From: Vibrio salilacus
GTDB lineage: Bacteria; Pseudomonadota; Gammaproteobacteria; Enterobacterales; Vibrionaceae
Assembly (NCBI RefSeq): GCF_002811245.1
Contig: NZ_NIVQ01000002.1
Coordinates: forward strand, 186,001-250,000
DNA length: 64,000 nt
Direction: 5' to 3'
The notes beneath the pieces were generated by a model. The model saw only the letters and a program-made list of their open reading frames with translations, did not search any database and was not told the origin of the DNA. Both the position numbers and the translations under genes were made by a program. How positions within the stretch are numbered: position 1 is the stretch's first letter; every line of letters begins with the position of its first letter. Below, piece by piece: positions 1 through 9,057 of the stretch.

Positions 1-174
1 TTTTAACGCCACAAATGTGGCTCACAAGCCGTACGAGAAATGCTTGTGAGACTGACGTGCCCGAGAGCATCCCTCCAGCCGGGAGGCTGCACTGATTAAG
101 CCATGGGATCAGGCACCGTGATAGTGATAGAAACGATAAGAACACAAAACGAAGAATGACAACGAGATCTATCA
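1..174 (+). promoter_or_regulatory. rne 5' leader with stem-loops (rne5-like element)
   Basis: The region directly upstream of rne is rich in perfect hairpins. GCCAC/GTGGC pairs around 8-21. CTCACAAGC (21-29) pairs with GCTTGTGAG (42-50). CAGCC (76-80) pairs with GGCTG (85-89) around a GGGA loop. CTGAT (92-96) pairs with ATCAG (108-112), and GTGCC (57-61) can close the last two with GGCAC (112-116). In E. coli the rne 5' UTR carries hairpins through which RNase E cleaves and autoregulates its own mRNA. The same role is inferred here. The promoter lies outside or at the left edge of the window. Confidence 0.7.
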
Positions 175-3100
175 ATGAAAAGAATGTTAATTAACGCAAC
201 TCAAAAAGAAGAGTTGCGTGTTGCTTTGGTTGATGGTCAGCGCTTGTACGATTTGGATATCGAAAGCCCTGGACATGAATCAAAAAAAGCAAATATCTAC
301 AAAGGACGTATCACACGCATCGAACCAAGCCTTGAAGCGGCTTTCGTTGACTACGGTGCAGAAAGACACGGCTTCCTCCCTCTAAAAGAAATTGCCCGCG
401 AATATTTCCCTGAAGGTTACACTTATCAAGGTCGTCCAAGCATTAAAGAAGTGCTTAAAGAAGGCCAAGAAGTAATCGTACAAGTCGAAAAAGAAGAACG
501 TGGCAGCAAGGGCGCAGCTCTTACTACTTTCGTTTCTCTTGCAGGTAGCTACCTTGTTCTGATGCCAAATAACCCTCGAGCTGGCGGTATTTCTCGCCGT
601 ATCGAAGGCGATGAACGAACTCAACTCAAAGCAGCATTAAGCACTCTGGAACTGCCGCAAGGCATGGGCTTGATTGTACGTACTGCGGGGGTGGGTAAAA
701 GCGCTGAAGAACTTGAGTGGGATCTTAACGTGTTGCTTAACCATTGGGGCGCGATTAAACAAGCCTCTGAGACCAATGCAGCACCTTTCTTAATCCACCA
801 AGAAAGTAACGTTATTGTTCGCGCTATTCGTGATTATTTACGTCGCGACATTGGCGAAATCCTGATCGATAGCAACACGATTTATGAACGTGCGCTTGAG
901 CATATTCGTCTAATTCGCCCTGACTTCGTGAGTCGAGTGAAGAAATACGATGGCGAAGTACCACTATTTAGCCACTACCAAATCGAGAGCCAAATCGAGT
1001 CGGCTTTCCAACGCGAAGTGCGCTTGCCTTCTGGCGGTTCAATAGTCATTGACCCAACGGAAGCCTTAACCTCTATTGATATCAACTCTGCTCGTGCAAC
1101 AAAAGGCGGTGATATCGAAGAGACCGCATTAAACACAAACCTTGAAGCCGCTGAAGAAATTGCTCGTCAGCTTCGCCTTCGTGACTTAGGTGGTCTTGTT
1201 GTTATCGATTTCATCGATATGACACCCGTCCGTCACCAACGTGAAGTTGAAAACCGTCTTCGCGACTCAGTAAGAATGGACCGCGCTCGTGTTCAAATAG
1301 GCCGAATTTCTCGTTTTGGTCTACTTGAAATGTCACGTCAACGCCTGAGTCCATCACTTGCAGAAGCAAGTCATCATATCTGTCCGCGCTGTACCGGTAC
1401 TGGTGTCGTTCGCGACAATGAATCACTGGCTCTGTCTGTACTTCGTCTTATCGAAGAAGAAGCGCTCAAAGACAACACAACCCAAGTATTGGCGGTTGTT
1501 CCTGTCCCTATCGCTTCTTACTTACTTAACGAAAAACGCCGTTCAGTTAACCATATTGAACGCATTCAAGAAGTTAAGATTACCGTCGTTCCAAACTCTG
1601 ACATGGAAACACCGCATTTTGACGTGGTCCGTGTTCGTGATGGCGAAGAGTTCGATCTTCTCTCTTATCTTCTACCGCAAAAGATTGATGCGATGAAGGA
1701 AGCGGAAGGTAAGGAGCCAGTTGAAAGCGAAGCGAGACCAAAGCGTCTGGAAGAACCTGCGTTAAAAGGTTTTGCCTCGCCAAGTCAATCTGCTCCTGCG
1801 CCAACAGCGATAGCGCCAAAAGCACCAGAAAAAGCGCCAGAGAAAAAAGCGGCGACTGTTGCAGAGCAAGAATCACAGCCAGGCCTAGTAACACGCTTTT
1901 TGAAAGCGTTAGGCGGCTTCTTGTCTGGCTCTGCCAAAGAAGAAGAGAAACAGCCGCAAGAACAGCAACCTAAAGAAAAAGAAGAGCGTCGCGAAGGTAA
2001 CCGCAACAATCGCAATCGCCGTCCTCGTAACGATAATCGTCGTCGTAACAACCGCGATACTCGCAACGAAAAACCGGATGAGAAACGCGACAACAAGCGT
2101 AAAACGTCGCCTCGCGACGACACACCAGATGAAGTGAAAAAAGGTAACGACCGCAAACAGCAAAACCGTAAGCCGAAGCAAGAACCGCGCAATAAACGTG
2201 ATGATGCTAAAGCAAGCAAAGTCGCTGAAGAAGGTCTGAAACTTGCCACCGACGCTCAACAAAGTGACCAACCTGAAGTACGCAAAGAGCGTGTTGAAGA
2301 GAAAACGGTCAAAATTAAAGAGCGTCGCCAACGTCGCAAGATGACGAAGCAAGTTCGAGTTAAAGATCAGGTAGCGCAAGCTGAATCAGAGCAAAAAGCG
2401 AAACAAATCGCAGTTGAAGCAAAAGCGGATACTGTTGAAGAGAAAACGCTAGCAGCACAAGATGCTGAATCAGAAGAGCAACCTAAACAACGTCGTAACC
2501 GTCGCTCACCACGTCATCTGCGTGCAAGTGGCCAGCGCCGCCGTCGCGGACGTGATCGCCGCCCTAACCCATTCCGCCTTCGCAAAGGTGGTGTTGCTTC
2601 TCCTGAGATGGCAATGGGTAAAGTGATGCCAAGTTACGGTATTACCAAACCAGCGCCAAAGCAGAAGCCAAAAGCTGAGCCTGTAGCTGCAGCCGATGTA
2701 GTTGCAGACGATAACGCTGAAATGACGAGCCCAACGTTAGGTGGATTCGCGTGCCCTGAAATGGCAATGGGTAAAGTGATTGTTCGCCGTGAAGACGCGA
2801 TTGTTGAGCCAGTAGTTGATACTGCGCCAATCACTCCAATCGTTGAAGCTCCGGTTGAAGCCGTTGAAACAACTGAACCTGTGGTCGAAACCGTACAAAC
2901 TGCGATTGAAACCGTACAGCCAGTAGTAGAAGCAGTGACAGTAGAAACAACGGTAGAAACAGAGCAAGCTTCTGTTGAAATTGAGCCAGTGCAAGCCGAA
3001 ACGACAGTTGAAGTTAGCAAGCCTGAGAAAACAGCAATTGTACTACCACCAAACCTTAAAGGTCACGCTTCAGCACCGATGGCGAAAGCCTCAGGTAACA

Positions 3101-3225
3101 CTGAAGTCAAAGAGGTCACGGTTGTGGCAGCACCGCTTAAAGGTGAGCGTTACGACGCTCGTGGTGCAGGTAGTCAAGTTGCGCGTAGTCAAGCGGGCGC
3201 AGTAATGACCAAACCTCAGTACTAA
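175..3225 (+). CDS. rne: Ribonuclease E
   Basis: Endoribonuclease of the RNA degradosome, acting in mRNA turnover and in rRNA and tRNA processing at the inner membrane. The 1016-residue protein starts [10 protein letters not shown], as in E. coli. It has an S1 domain near residues 35-120 and the catalytic Mg-binding aspartates D302 (in TSIDINSAR) and D345 (in VVIDFIDM). The Zn-link cysteines are C403 and C406 (CPRC). A membrane-targeting amphipathic helix lies around 569-584 ([15 protein letters not shown]). It is followed by long Arg/Lys/Glu-rich disordered RNA-binding and scaffold segments. The C-terminal part holds a twice-repeated [18 protein letters not shown] motif and a terminal HASAPMAKA motif, probably partner-binding microdomains. 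The leader upstream suggests autoregulation, and a terminator follows. Confidence 0.97.
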   Translation: MKRMLINATQKEELRVALVDGQRLYDLDIESPGHESKKANIYKGRITRIEPSLEAAFVDYGAERHGFLPLKEIAREYFPEGYTYQGRPSIKEVLKEGQEVIVQVEKEERGSKGAALTTFVSLAGSYLVLMPNNPRAGGISRRIEGDERTQLKAALSTLELPQGMGLIVRTAGVGKSAEELEWDLNVLLNHWGAIKQASETNAAPFLIHQESNVIVRAIRDYLRRDIGEILIDSNTIYERALEHIRLIRPDFVSRVKKYDGEVPLFSHYQIESQIESAFQREVRLPSGGSIVIDPTEALTSIDINSARATKGGDIEETALNTNLEAAEEIARQLRLRDLGGLVVIDFIDMTPVRHQREVENRLRDSVRMDRARVQIGRISRFGLLEMSRQRLSPSLAEASHHICPRCTGTGVVRDNESLALSVLRLIEEEALKDNTTQVLAVVPVPIASYLLNEKRRSVNHIERIQEVKITVVPNSDMETPHFDVVRVRDGEEFDLLSYLLPQKIDAMKEAEGKEPVESEARPKRLEEPALKGFASPSQSAPAPTAIAPKAPEKAPEKKAATVAEQESQPGLVTRFLKALGGFLSGSAKEEEKQPQEQQPKEKEERREGNRNNRNRRPRNDNRRRNNRDTRNEKPDEKRDNKRKTSPRDDTPDEVKKGNDRKQQNRKPKQEPRNKRDDAKASKVAEEGLKLATDAQQSDQPEVRKERVEEKTVKIKERRQRRKMTKQVRVKDQVAQAESEQKAKQIAVEAKADTVEEKTLAAQDAESEEQPKQRRNRRSPRHLRASGQRRRRGRDRRPNPFRLRKGGVASPEMAMGKVMPSYGITKPAPKQKPKAEPVAAADVVADDNAEMTSPTLGGFACPEMAMGKVIVRREDAIVEPVVDTAPITPIVEAPVEAVETTEPVVETVQTAIETVQPVVEAVTVETTVETEQASVEIEPVQAETTVEVSKPEKTAIVLPPNLKGHASAPMAKASGNTEVKEVTVVAAPLKGERYDARGAGSQVARSQAGAVMTKPQY

Positions 3226-3247
3226 ATCTCTGAGTAAACCCGATTAA

Positions 3248-3277
3248 ACAGCCTCTTAAACAAGAGGCTGTTTTTTA
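3248..3277 (+). terminator. rne terminator
   Basis: Perfect 10-bp stem ACAGCCTCTT (3248-3257) and AAGAGGCTGT (3262-3271) with an AAAC loop and a run of T after it, 22 bases past the rne stop codon. Confidence 0.9.
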
Positions 3278-3315
3278 TTTATCACACCGCTATTAGCCAT
3301 TCCAATCATTCATTT

Positions 3316-3417
3316 CTAACCTAAGTTCACCACAGCAATGTCGTCATCATTGGCTGCGATTGGGCGCTCGTGGCAAAACTCTGCAGTAACCTGTAACTCT
3401 TTTGAAAGCTCAGACAT
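3316..3417 (-). CDS. Possible 33-aa ORF between rne and rnd terminators
   Basis: An ATG-started frame on the minus strand begins MSELSKELQVTAEFCHERP and ends AVVNLG. It starts just beyond the rnd terminator and has no visible Shine-Dalgarno sequence; its upstream bases are the terminator itself. Its amino-acid composition looks protein-like rather than random. It could be a small protein, the tail of a lost gene or chance. I do not recognise it. The rest of the 311-base rne-rnd gap holds only the two terminators. Confidence 0.2.
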   Translation of the reverse strand: MSELSKELQVTAEFCHERPIAANDDDIAVVNLG

Positions 3418-3421
3418 AAAA

Positions 3422-3451
3422 AATCGGCCGTAACTTTCGTTACGGCCGATT
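3422..3451 (-). terminator. rnd terminator
   Basis: Perfect 13-bp stem, AATCGGCCGTAAC and GTTACGGCCGATT, with a 4-base loop. On the minus strand it is followed by TTTTTTA. It lies 86 bases beyond the rnd stop codon. Confidence 0.9.
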
Positions 3452-3536
3452 ATGAGGCTTCTGTAGGATCGTTCAAGCAACTAAACAATCAGCATTATTC
3501 CAGTTGGAAGCCCTTTTTGTATCAAATGACCGTCGC

Positions 3537-4652
3537 TTAAAGCAATTTATTAAGCTTGTTGCCAAAGAGTTCCAGACGCCAACCTTGCATCACATCAGGT
3601 AGTTTCGCTGGGTTACGTTGTTGTTTCCATACCCAACTAATGAACTGATTAAGCTGCTTCTTTGATGCTAAAAACTCGGTCGCCAATCCACTGGTTTGAG
3701 AAGCTTTCTTCACTTCATCTTTAAGGATTTTGAACGTCTGTTTATAACCTTGAGCATCCATCAGACGCTCTATTGGCTCTGGGTAGTCATCGGCCGGTGT
3801 CATCTTAGCGGATTTAACTAATGAGATGAGACGTGCACTATGACGCTGCACAGCGCGCATATCCATCCCCTCTTGCTCCATCAATTGGCGACTTTGAACC
3901 CCTTTTCGAGCAATGGTCAGCAAGTCGTTTTCTTTAAAGACAAAGTTGAGCGCTAAATCGCGGCGAATCGCTTCGGTTAGCCGCCAGGTTGCTAGTGGCT
4001 TCAACACCGCTAACTCACTCGGCTTTAACTGCCACGCCCCTTTGATATCGAGATAGGCCATCTCTGGATTCGGGTTCTTAATACGCTTACTGGCGAGTAA
4101 GTCGCTTTCTTGCTGCACCGCTTGCCACCAGCCTGCTTGGGTAATTTTTGCAAACAGTTGTTGATATAGTGGCTCAAGGTAGTAGACGTCAGCGGCTGCA
4201 TACTCTAATTGCTTCTGGGTTAGAGGTCTGGCAAGCCAATCCGTTCGAGACTCGCTTTTATCAAGGTCAACGTTTAAGTACTCGGCGACTAGTGCAGCAA
4301 AGCCTGTCGATAAGCCATGGCCTAAGAAAGCAGCCATCAATTGTGTGTCTACCATTGGGTATGGCAAACAGCCAAAGCTATTGTGAAACACTTCCAAATC
4401 TTCCCCACATGCATGGAGAACTTTCAACACAGAGGTATCTTGCAACAGTTGAATAAAAGCGCTCATATCATCGATAACCGTCGGGTCTATCAAGGATAGC
4501 TCTTGACCATCAAACAGCTGTATTAAGCCTAATTGCGGATAATAAGTACGGGTACGGACAAACTCGGTGTCTAGCATCACGACATCAGCTTCGCGTGCAC
4601 GATTAATCACGATGTCGAGGTGTTCGGATTTGGTAATAATCTGATATTTCAC
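3537..4652 (-). CDS. rnd: Ribonuclease D
   Basis: 3'-5' exoribonuclease that trims tRNA precursors. The 371 residues compare with 375 in E. coli. The DEDD exonuclease motifs are visible: DTEFVRTRTYYPQLG (Exo I, about residues 27-41), LHACGEDLEVF (Exo II, about 79-89) and YAAADVYYLEPLY (Exo III, about 151-163). HRDC-type helical domains follow in the C-terminal half. The start codon is GTG (bases 4650-4652), matching the position of the rare start in E. coli rnd, which is UUG. It lies downstream of fadD on the same strand, as in E. coli, but a strong terminator separates the two. Confidence 0.96.
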   Translation of the reverse strand: MKYQIITKSEHLDIVINRAREADVVMLDTEFVRTRTYYPQLGLIQLFDGQELSLIDPTVIDDMSAFIQLLQDTSVLKVLHACGEDLEVFHNSFGCLPYPMVDTQLMAAFLGHGLSTGFAALVAEYLNVDLDKSESRTDWLARPLTQKQLEYAAADVYYLEPLYQQLFAKITQAGWWQAVQQESDLLASKRIKNPNPEMAYLDIKGAWQLKPSELAVLKPLATWRLTEAIRRDLALNFVFKENDLLTIARKGVQSRQLMEQEGMDMRAVQRHSARLISLVKSAKMTPADDYPEPIERLMDAQGYKQTFKILKDEVKKASQTSGLATEFLASKKQLNQFISWVWKQQRNPAKLPDVMQGWRLELFGNKLNKLL

Positions 4653-4686
4653 TAACTTCTCACTATTAGCGGTCTTTGGCGGCGAA

Positions 4687-4715
4687 CAAAAATGCCGACT
4701 ACATGAGTCGGCATT
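4687..4715 (-). terminator. fadD terminator
   Basis: Perfect 10-bp stem AATGCCGACT / AGTCGGCATT (4691-4715) with a 5-base loop. On the minus strand it is followed by TTTTTG. It lies between fadD and rnd. Confidence 0.85.
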
Positions 4716-4752
4716 CTACCATTAAACAGATTATCTTGCTCAGGTAACTGAG

Positions 4753-6447
4753 TTACTCTTGGGAAGATTGAGCAAGCTTAGCATCGTTTTCTTCACGTAG
4801 TACGCGGCGTAGAATCTTACCCACATTGGTTTTTGGTAAGTCTTCTCTGAACTCAACTAATCTCGGTATTTTATAACCGGTTAAATGTTGACGACAGTGC
4901 GCAATGATCTCTTCTTTGGTTAAACTCGGATCGCGCTTGACCACATAAACTTTTACCAATTCGCCTGAGACCTCGTGAGGCTGACCAATCGCCGCAACTT
5001 CAAGCACTTTGCCATGTAGAGCGATCACATCTTCTATCTCATTTGGATAAACATTGAAGCCAGAGACAAGAATCATGTCCTTTTTGCGGTCAACGATATA
5101 CAGCAATCCTTCGTCATCGAATTTAACGATATCGCCAGTAGACAACCAACCTTCAGTATTGATCACTTCCTTAGTCGCTTCAGGGCGCTGCCAGTACCCT
5201 TGCATCACCTGAGGGCCACGGACTTGCAACTCACCTACTTCTGTCATCGCCAGTGGATTACCTTCATCATCGACAATGCGTACTTCTGTTGATGGCACTG
5301 GTAAGCCAATCGCGCCGGTATAGTCGACAAGATCGTAAGGGTTGCCAGCAACTAATGGCGAACACTCTGTCAGACCATAGCCTTCTAGTAAGTGAATACC
5401 TGTGGTTTTCTTCCACTGTTCTGCAACTGCTCGCTGAACCGCCATACCGCCACCTACCGCTAGCTTGAGTTTGCTAAAGTTAAGTTCATGGAAGTCTTCG
5501 TTGTTGACCAAGGCATTAAATAGCGTGTTGACACCAGTAATCGCGGTAAACGGATATTTCTGTAGCTCTTTAACAAAACCTGGAATATCACGTGGGTTGG
5601 TGATCAGTAAGTTTTGTCCACCCATTTCAATAAACAGTAAGCAATTCACCGTTAACGCAAACACATGATAAAGCGGCAGTGCCGTCACAACCAGTTCACG
5701 TCCTTCAGACAACACCGGACCATAAGCGCCTTTAGCCTGTAAAACGTTCGCAATCATATTACGGTGAGTAAGAATCGCTCCCTTGGCAACGCCGGTCGTT
5801 CCGCCAGTATATTGTAGGAAAGCGATATCTTCGCCCGACATAAAGGGCTTAACGTACTGGAGACGACGCCCTTTATGCAGCGCCTGACGCATTGAGATTG
5901 CACCCGGCAAGTCATATTTTGGTACCATGCCTTTGACGTACTTAACCACGAAATCAACTAATGTTCCTTTCGCTCGGGGTAACATTTGACCAAGACTGGT
6001 CAGGACAACATGTTTAACGGGTGTTTTATCAACGATTTGCTCTAACGTATTGGCAAAGTTTGATACGATCACTATGGTCGTTGCCCCCGCATCATTAAGC
6101 TGATGTTCTAGCTCTCGAGGCGTATAAAGTGGGTTGACATTGACCGCGATCAGTCCAGCGCGCAGCACACCAAATAACGCCACTGGGTATTGAAGCAGGT
6201 TGGGCATCATCAAGGCAACACGGTCACCTTTCTTTAATTTAAGATCATTTTGCAAGTAGGCTGCAAAGGCACGGCTGCGCTCTTCTAACTTACGGAAAGT
6301 CATTACCGAGCCCATATTCATAAATGCAGGCTGGTCAGCGAACTTTTGTACTGACTGTTCAAACATCTCAACTAAAGATGGGTATTGATCTGGGTTGATG
6401 TGCTCTGGCACATCACTTGGATAACGCGATAACCAAGGTTTATCCAC
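4753..6447 (-). CDS. fadD: Long-chain fatty acyl-CoA synthetase
   Basis: Activates exogenous long-chain fatty acids to acyl-CoA with ATP at the inner membrane, the entry step to beta-oxidation. The 564 residues compare with 561 in E. coli. The AMP-binding P-loop [12 protein letters not shown] lies near 213-224. The adenylate-forming motifs GYGLTECSP and [14 protein letters not shown] and the fatty-acyl/CoA-side signature around [20 protein letters not shown] are present. The start is GTG (6445-6447) with a strong GAGGAG ribosome-binding site at 6455-6460. The pair fadD-rnd is conserved with E. coli. FadR control is expected from the family, but I could not find a convincing operator here, unlike at fadH. 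Confidence 0.96.
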   Translation of the reverse strand: MDKPWLSRYPSDVPEHINPDQYPSLVEMFEQSVQKFADQPAFMNMGSVMTFRKLEERSRAFAAYLQNDLKLKKGDRVALMMPNLLQYPVALFGVLRAGLIAVNVNPLYTPRELEHQLNDAGATTIVIVSNFANTLEQIVDKTPVKHVVLTSLGQMLPRAKGTLVDFVVKYVKGMVPKYDLPGAISMRQALHKGRRLQYVKPFMSGEDIAFLQYTGGTTGVAKGAILTHRNMIANVLQAKGAYGPVLSEGRELVVTALPLYHVFALTVNCLLFIEMGGQNLLITNPRDIPGFVKELQKYPFTAITGVNTLFNALVNNEDFHELNFSKLKLAVGGGMAVQRAVAEQWKKTTGIHLLEGYGLTECSPLVAGNPYDLVDYTGAIGLPVPSTEVRIVDDEGNPLAMTEVGELQVRGPQVMQGYWQRPEATKEVINTEGWLSTGDIVKFDDEGLLYIVDRKKDMILVSGFNVYPNEIEDVIALHGKVLEVAAIGQPHEVSGELVKVYVVKRDPSLTKEEIIAHCRQHLTGYKIPRLVEFREDLPKTNVGKILRRVLREENDAKLAQSSQE

Positions 6448-6558
6448 GGTAAAACTCCTCGAAATTAACTGGCTGTCATCAATGTGAAAGCTCTATTTTC
6501 AAACTCGACTATTACAGCACAGAGCGGCAGTTTGGGCACGAAACACTCAAACACTTGT

Positions 6559-7413
6559 TTAAATTTTGTTAACTAAGCCAAAAATTAGACTAGCTACTCT
6601 AGAAGGAGCTTGCAGATGACAATGATGACCGCCGTGAATCGACTCTATTTGCGTCGAGGCGCGAGCATCGATTGATATTGATTGCAAAGATTCAAAACCC
6701 TGCTCACCGAGAATAATTAATTGTGAGCACAAGACATGTTGACGAAAGGTGTCAGCGTGTTGGAATGACAGTCGATACAGTGATTGACTTTGTAGCTTAT
6801 TATCGTGCCGCCACTGCCAACCAGAATTACATTGACGTATACCGCGATACACAACAGGGGCAATTAAATCGCTGTCGATGTCATTCACTCTTGCTCGTTT
6901 TTGTATCGCTTGTTGCGGCGATGTTAAAGTGCGAACAGGTTTACGACGAATTCGTTGTCGGCTCAGTACCCCATCGCGTAGACGTGACACGCTTAAATGA
7001 GGTTCTTCGGCTAAAGGCCCATTTCCTTCTATCTGAACTAATCCGCTAATTTGCTCTGGAAAGGCGGCACTATAGCAACTTGCAATCAAAGCACCAAGTG
7101 AATGACCTACTAACACCAGCCTGTTTGGTGATAACTTAGCCAATAATTGATAAATATCATCTATATAGTCATGAAATGGGTAGAAATTGTGGCTATCTTT
7201 GTGGCTCGACAGGCCGTGCCCTGGTAAATCGATTGCGCAAAGATGCAATGAGGGTTGAAGTGCATGTAACTCCGACATCACTGTCTCAAAGCTAGCGGCG
7301 TTATCTAACCAACCATGGATGAATAGCAACGAAACATCGGCGTTAGAACTTTCGCCATATTCTATCGTTGCTATCTGCACGGCATCGATGCTGTGACATC
7401 TTTCTACCCGCAT
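6559..7413 (-). CDS. Alpha/beta-fold hydrolase
   Basis: A 284-residue hydrolase of the alpha/beta superfamily. The oxyanion strand motif LLFIHGWLDNAAS lies near residues 29-41, DLPGHGLS near 62-69 and the nucleophile elbow GHSLGA near 102-107 (Ser as nucleophile). A late His in IHGGHHCHL is the probable catalytic base. The substrate is unknown; esterase or lipase-like activity on acyl esters is a guess. The ATG overlaps the stop of the upstream lipoprotein gene by one base (TAATG), so the two are translationally coupled. Its place next to fadD hints at lipid metabolism but does not prove it. Confidence 0.85.
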   Translation of the reverse strand: MRVERCHSIDAVQIATIEYGESSNADVSLLFIHGWLDNAASFETVMSELHALQPSLHLCAIDLPGHGLSSHKDSHNFYPFHDYIDDIYQLLAKLSPNRLVLVGHSLGALIASCYSAAFPEQISGLVQIEGNGPLAEEPHLSVSRLRDGVLSRQRIRRKPVRTLTSPQQAIQKRARVNDIDSDLIAPVVYRGIRQCNSGWQWRHDNKLQSQSLYRLSFQHADTFRQHVLCSQLIILGEQGFESLQSISIDARASTQIESIHGGHHCHLQAPSRVASLIFGLVNKI

Positions 7414-7967
7414 TACTTCACTTCTTTGATCACTTTGCCATATCCGCTACTAAAATTTGAGTCTCGACAGTAGAGACCAAAACAGGGATCTAAATAGCTG
7501 TTTATCTCATGAACTATAACCCGTTCTTCCACTCGCCAAAGATGGAGACCATTGACTTTCATCACTGGAAAGTCATATTGATACTCTCCAACCAAGTCTT
7601 TTTCGCGCCCTTTGCTCTCACCAATCAGAGAGATGAGACGACCTTCTGACAAGGTAACAGGATCAGAAAAACCTTCAACATAGGCCACAAAACGCCCTTG
7701 CGGCTCTTGATTAATATCTGGCTTGGCCGCAGAACTTATCGGTAGGTTGACGACTTCAATTCGAGTTTTCTGCTCAAGATTAGTCACTTTGGCAATGACA
7801 CCACCCAAGCGCACTAGACTTGATGAGTCAGGGTTCGCTTGCCAAGTTTGGTAGTCAGAGATGATATTAGGGTTATCTGATTTAAGGCTATCTGGAAGCG
7901 TACTGCAGGCACTGAGGGTAAACAGACCCAAAAAGACGATCAGTAGCTGGGATGTGTATTTATTCAT
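7413..7967 (-). CDS. Slp-family outer membrane lipoprotein
   Basis: A 184-residue lipoprotein in the position E. coli uses for yeaY, an Slp paralogue, between fadD and tsaB. I start it at the ATG at 7967, because this gives a clean signal peptide MNKYTSQLLIVFLGLFTLSA followed by the lipobox cysteine C21. A longer TTG start at 8015 would add 16 residues and overlap the upstream gene. The body contains LGGVIAKV and GRFVAYVEGF, typical of the Slp/YeaY beta-strand domain. It is probably anchored in the outer membrane and faces the periplasm. Its function is unknown; E. coli Slp is a starvation or stationary-phase lipoprotein. Confidence 0.8.
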   Translation of the reverse strand: MNKYTSQLLIVFLGLFTLSACSTLPDSLKSDNPNIISDYQTWQANPDSSSLVRLGGVIAKVTNLEQKTRIEVVNLPISSAAKPDINQEPQGRFVAYVEGFSDPVTLSEGRLISLIGESKGREKDLVGEYQYDFPVMKVNGLHLWRVEERVIVHEINSYLDPCFGLYCRDSNFSSGYGKVIKEVK

Positions 7968-7992
7968 CAAAAACTTAAACTTACGTAGCGGT

Positions 7993-8295
7993 TTAGATAT
8001 AAATATCGACACCAAGCATCTGAGAAAGTTCCTCGCGCTTATTCTGATTCAACACGTTGAGGTACTCTTGCATGGCTTTGCGACCTCGCCCTTCAGGCAG
8101 ATCATATTGGACTTGCGCTTTATGAATATCAGACTCGTTAACGTGACGGATAGAATGGGCCACCGCGTTTGCCACCTTACTAGGTTGACTAACTGGTGAC
8201 TGGTTTTGCGACTTATTTGCCTCATTCTTTTTGTTGGCCTTATTCGCTCGGTTGGGGCCAGGAATCGAAGGAGGTAACCCGTTAATTGATACCAT
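7993..8295 (-). CDS. Conserved hypothetical protein, 100 aa
   Basis: A 100-residue soluble protein with no signal peptide or membrane segment. The N-terminal 45 residues are Asn/Lys/Gln/Pro-rich and look disordered (for example NRANKANKKNEANKSQNQS). The C-terminal half is likely helical (ESDIHKAQVQYDLPEGRGR, then YLNVLNQNKREELSQMLGV). It lies between tsaB and the slp-like gene, where E. coli has no gene. The disordered head and helical tail resemble small regulatory binders such as anti-sigma factors only in general architecture. I do not recognise the family with certainty. Confidence 0.7.
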   Translation of the reverse strand: MVSINGLPPSIPGPNRANKANKKNEANKSQNQSPVSQPSKVANAVAHSIRHVNESDIHKAQVQYDLPEGRGRKAMQEYLNVLNQNKREELSQMLGVDIYI

Positions 8296-8329
8296 ACTAT
8301 CCGCTTATCTTAAGAGTCGTATGACTCCG

Positions 8330-9031
8330 TTACTCTCTGCCAGGCAGCTTCTTCCATGCAACAGTATCACGAAGGTAAACTGGGCTTGCTTGCTCTGCAT
8401 CGATGGTATTGCCTTTCGCTAGCTCAAATTTTGCCAGCTGAACAATATCTTCCGCATCAGGAAACAGCACGTCGCTTTGTTGCGTGACAAACTTGACTTG
8501 GTCAAGTAGCTCTGAGTATGCCTGCCAACCTGTTCCTGCTCTATACCATTGATGCTCATCAGAGTGGCTGTTTTGTGCCACTAACTGAGGCGGGATCACC
8601 GCCTCTTCATCCACTGCCAACCAAGTGCCATCTTCTTGACGAAGATAACGTGCCCAATACACTTCACTCATGCGCGCATCAATCGCTGTTGCAACCTGCT
8701 CTGCACCATGTTTACGGTAAGCGCCTTGTGCCATAGCTGCTAACGTTGAAATGCCAATCATGGGTAAATCAGCGCCAAATGATAAACCTTGTGCAATACC
8801 AATGCCAATCCGTACTCCAGTGAAGCTGCCAGGCCCACGTCCAAATGCCAATGCATCGAGATCAGTCAAGGTCAAACCGGCTTCTTTCAGCACCTCATCG
8901 ACCATAGGTAGGATTTTCTTTGTGTGATCGCGCGGTGCAATTTCACTGCGCACATATACTTTGTCGTCGACTAAAAGAGCAACCGAACAGTTTTCAGTTG
9001 CTGTATCTAGAGCAAGGATCTTTACACTCAT
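8330..9031 (-). CDS. tsaB: tRNA t6A37 biosynthesis protein TsaB
   Basis: Partner of TsaD, TsaE and TsaC in forming N6-threonylcarbamoyl-adenosine at position 37 of ANN-decoding tRNAs. The 233 residues compare with 231 in E. coli YeaZ. The ASKHA-fold start [15 protein letters not shown] (about residues 4-18), the segment [14 protein letters not shown] and the glycine-rich signature [20 protein letters not shown] (about 63-82) are clear. TsaB is a degenerate TsaD paralogue that scaffolds the complex and has no activity of its own. The gene sits just downstream of yoaA (26-base gap), as in E. coli. Confidence 0.95.
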   Translation of the reverse strand: MSVKILALDTATENCSVALLVDDKVYVRSEIAPRDHTKKILPMVDEVLKEAGLTLTDLDALAFGRGPGSFTGVRIGIGIAQGLSFGADLPMIGISTLAAMAQGAYRKHGAEQVATAIDARMSEVYWARYLRQEDGTWLAVDEEAVIPPQLVAQNSHSDEHQWYRAGTGWQAYSELLDQVKFVTQQSDVLFPDAEDIVQLAKFELAKGNTIDAEQASPVYLRDTVAWKKLPGRE

Positions 9032-9057
9032 TGATATCTCTAATTATTGATGTGTGA

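Noticed and set aside
1785..3020. Several long minus-strand ORFs inside rne
   Set aside because: Low-complexity shadows of the repetitive Glu/Ala/Val/Arg-rich coding sequence of RNase E.
6448..6558. FadR operator upstream of fadD
   Set aside because: Only a fragment resembling AACTGG...GTC is present; it is not palindromic enough to support.
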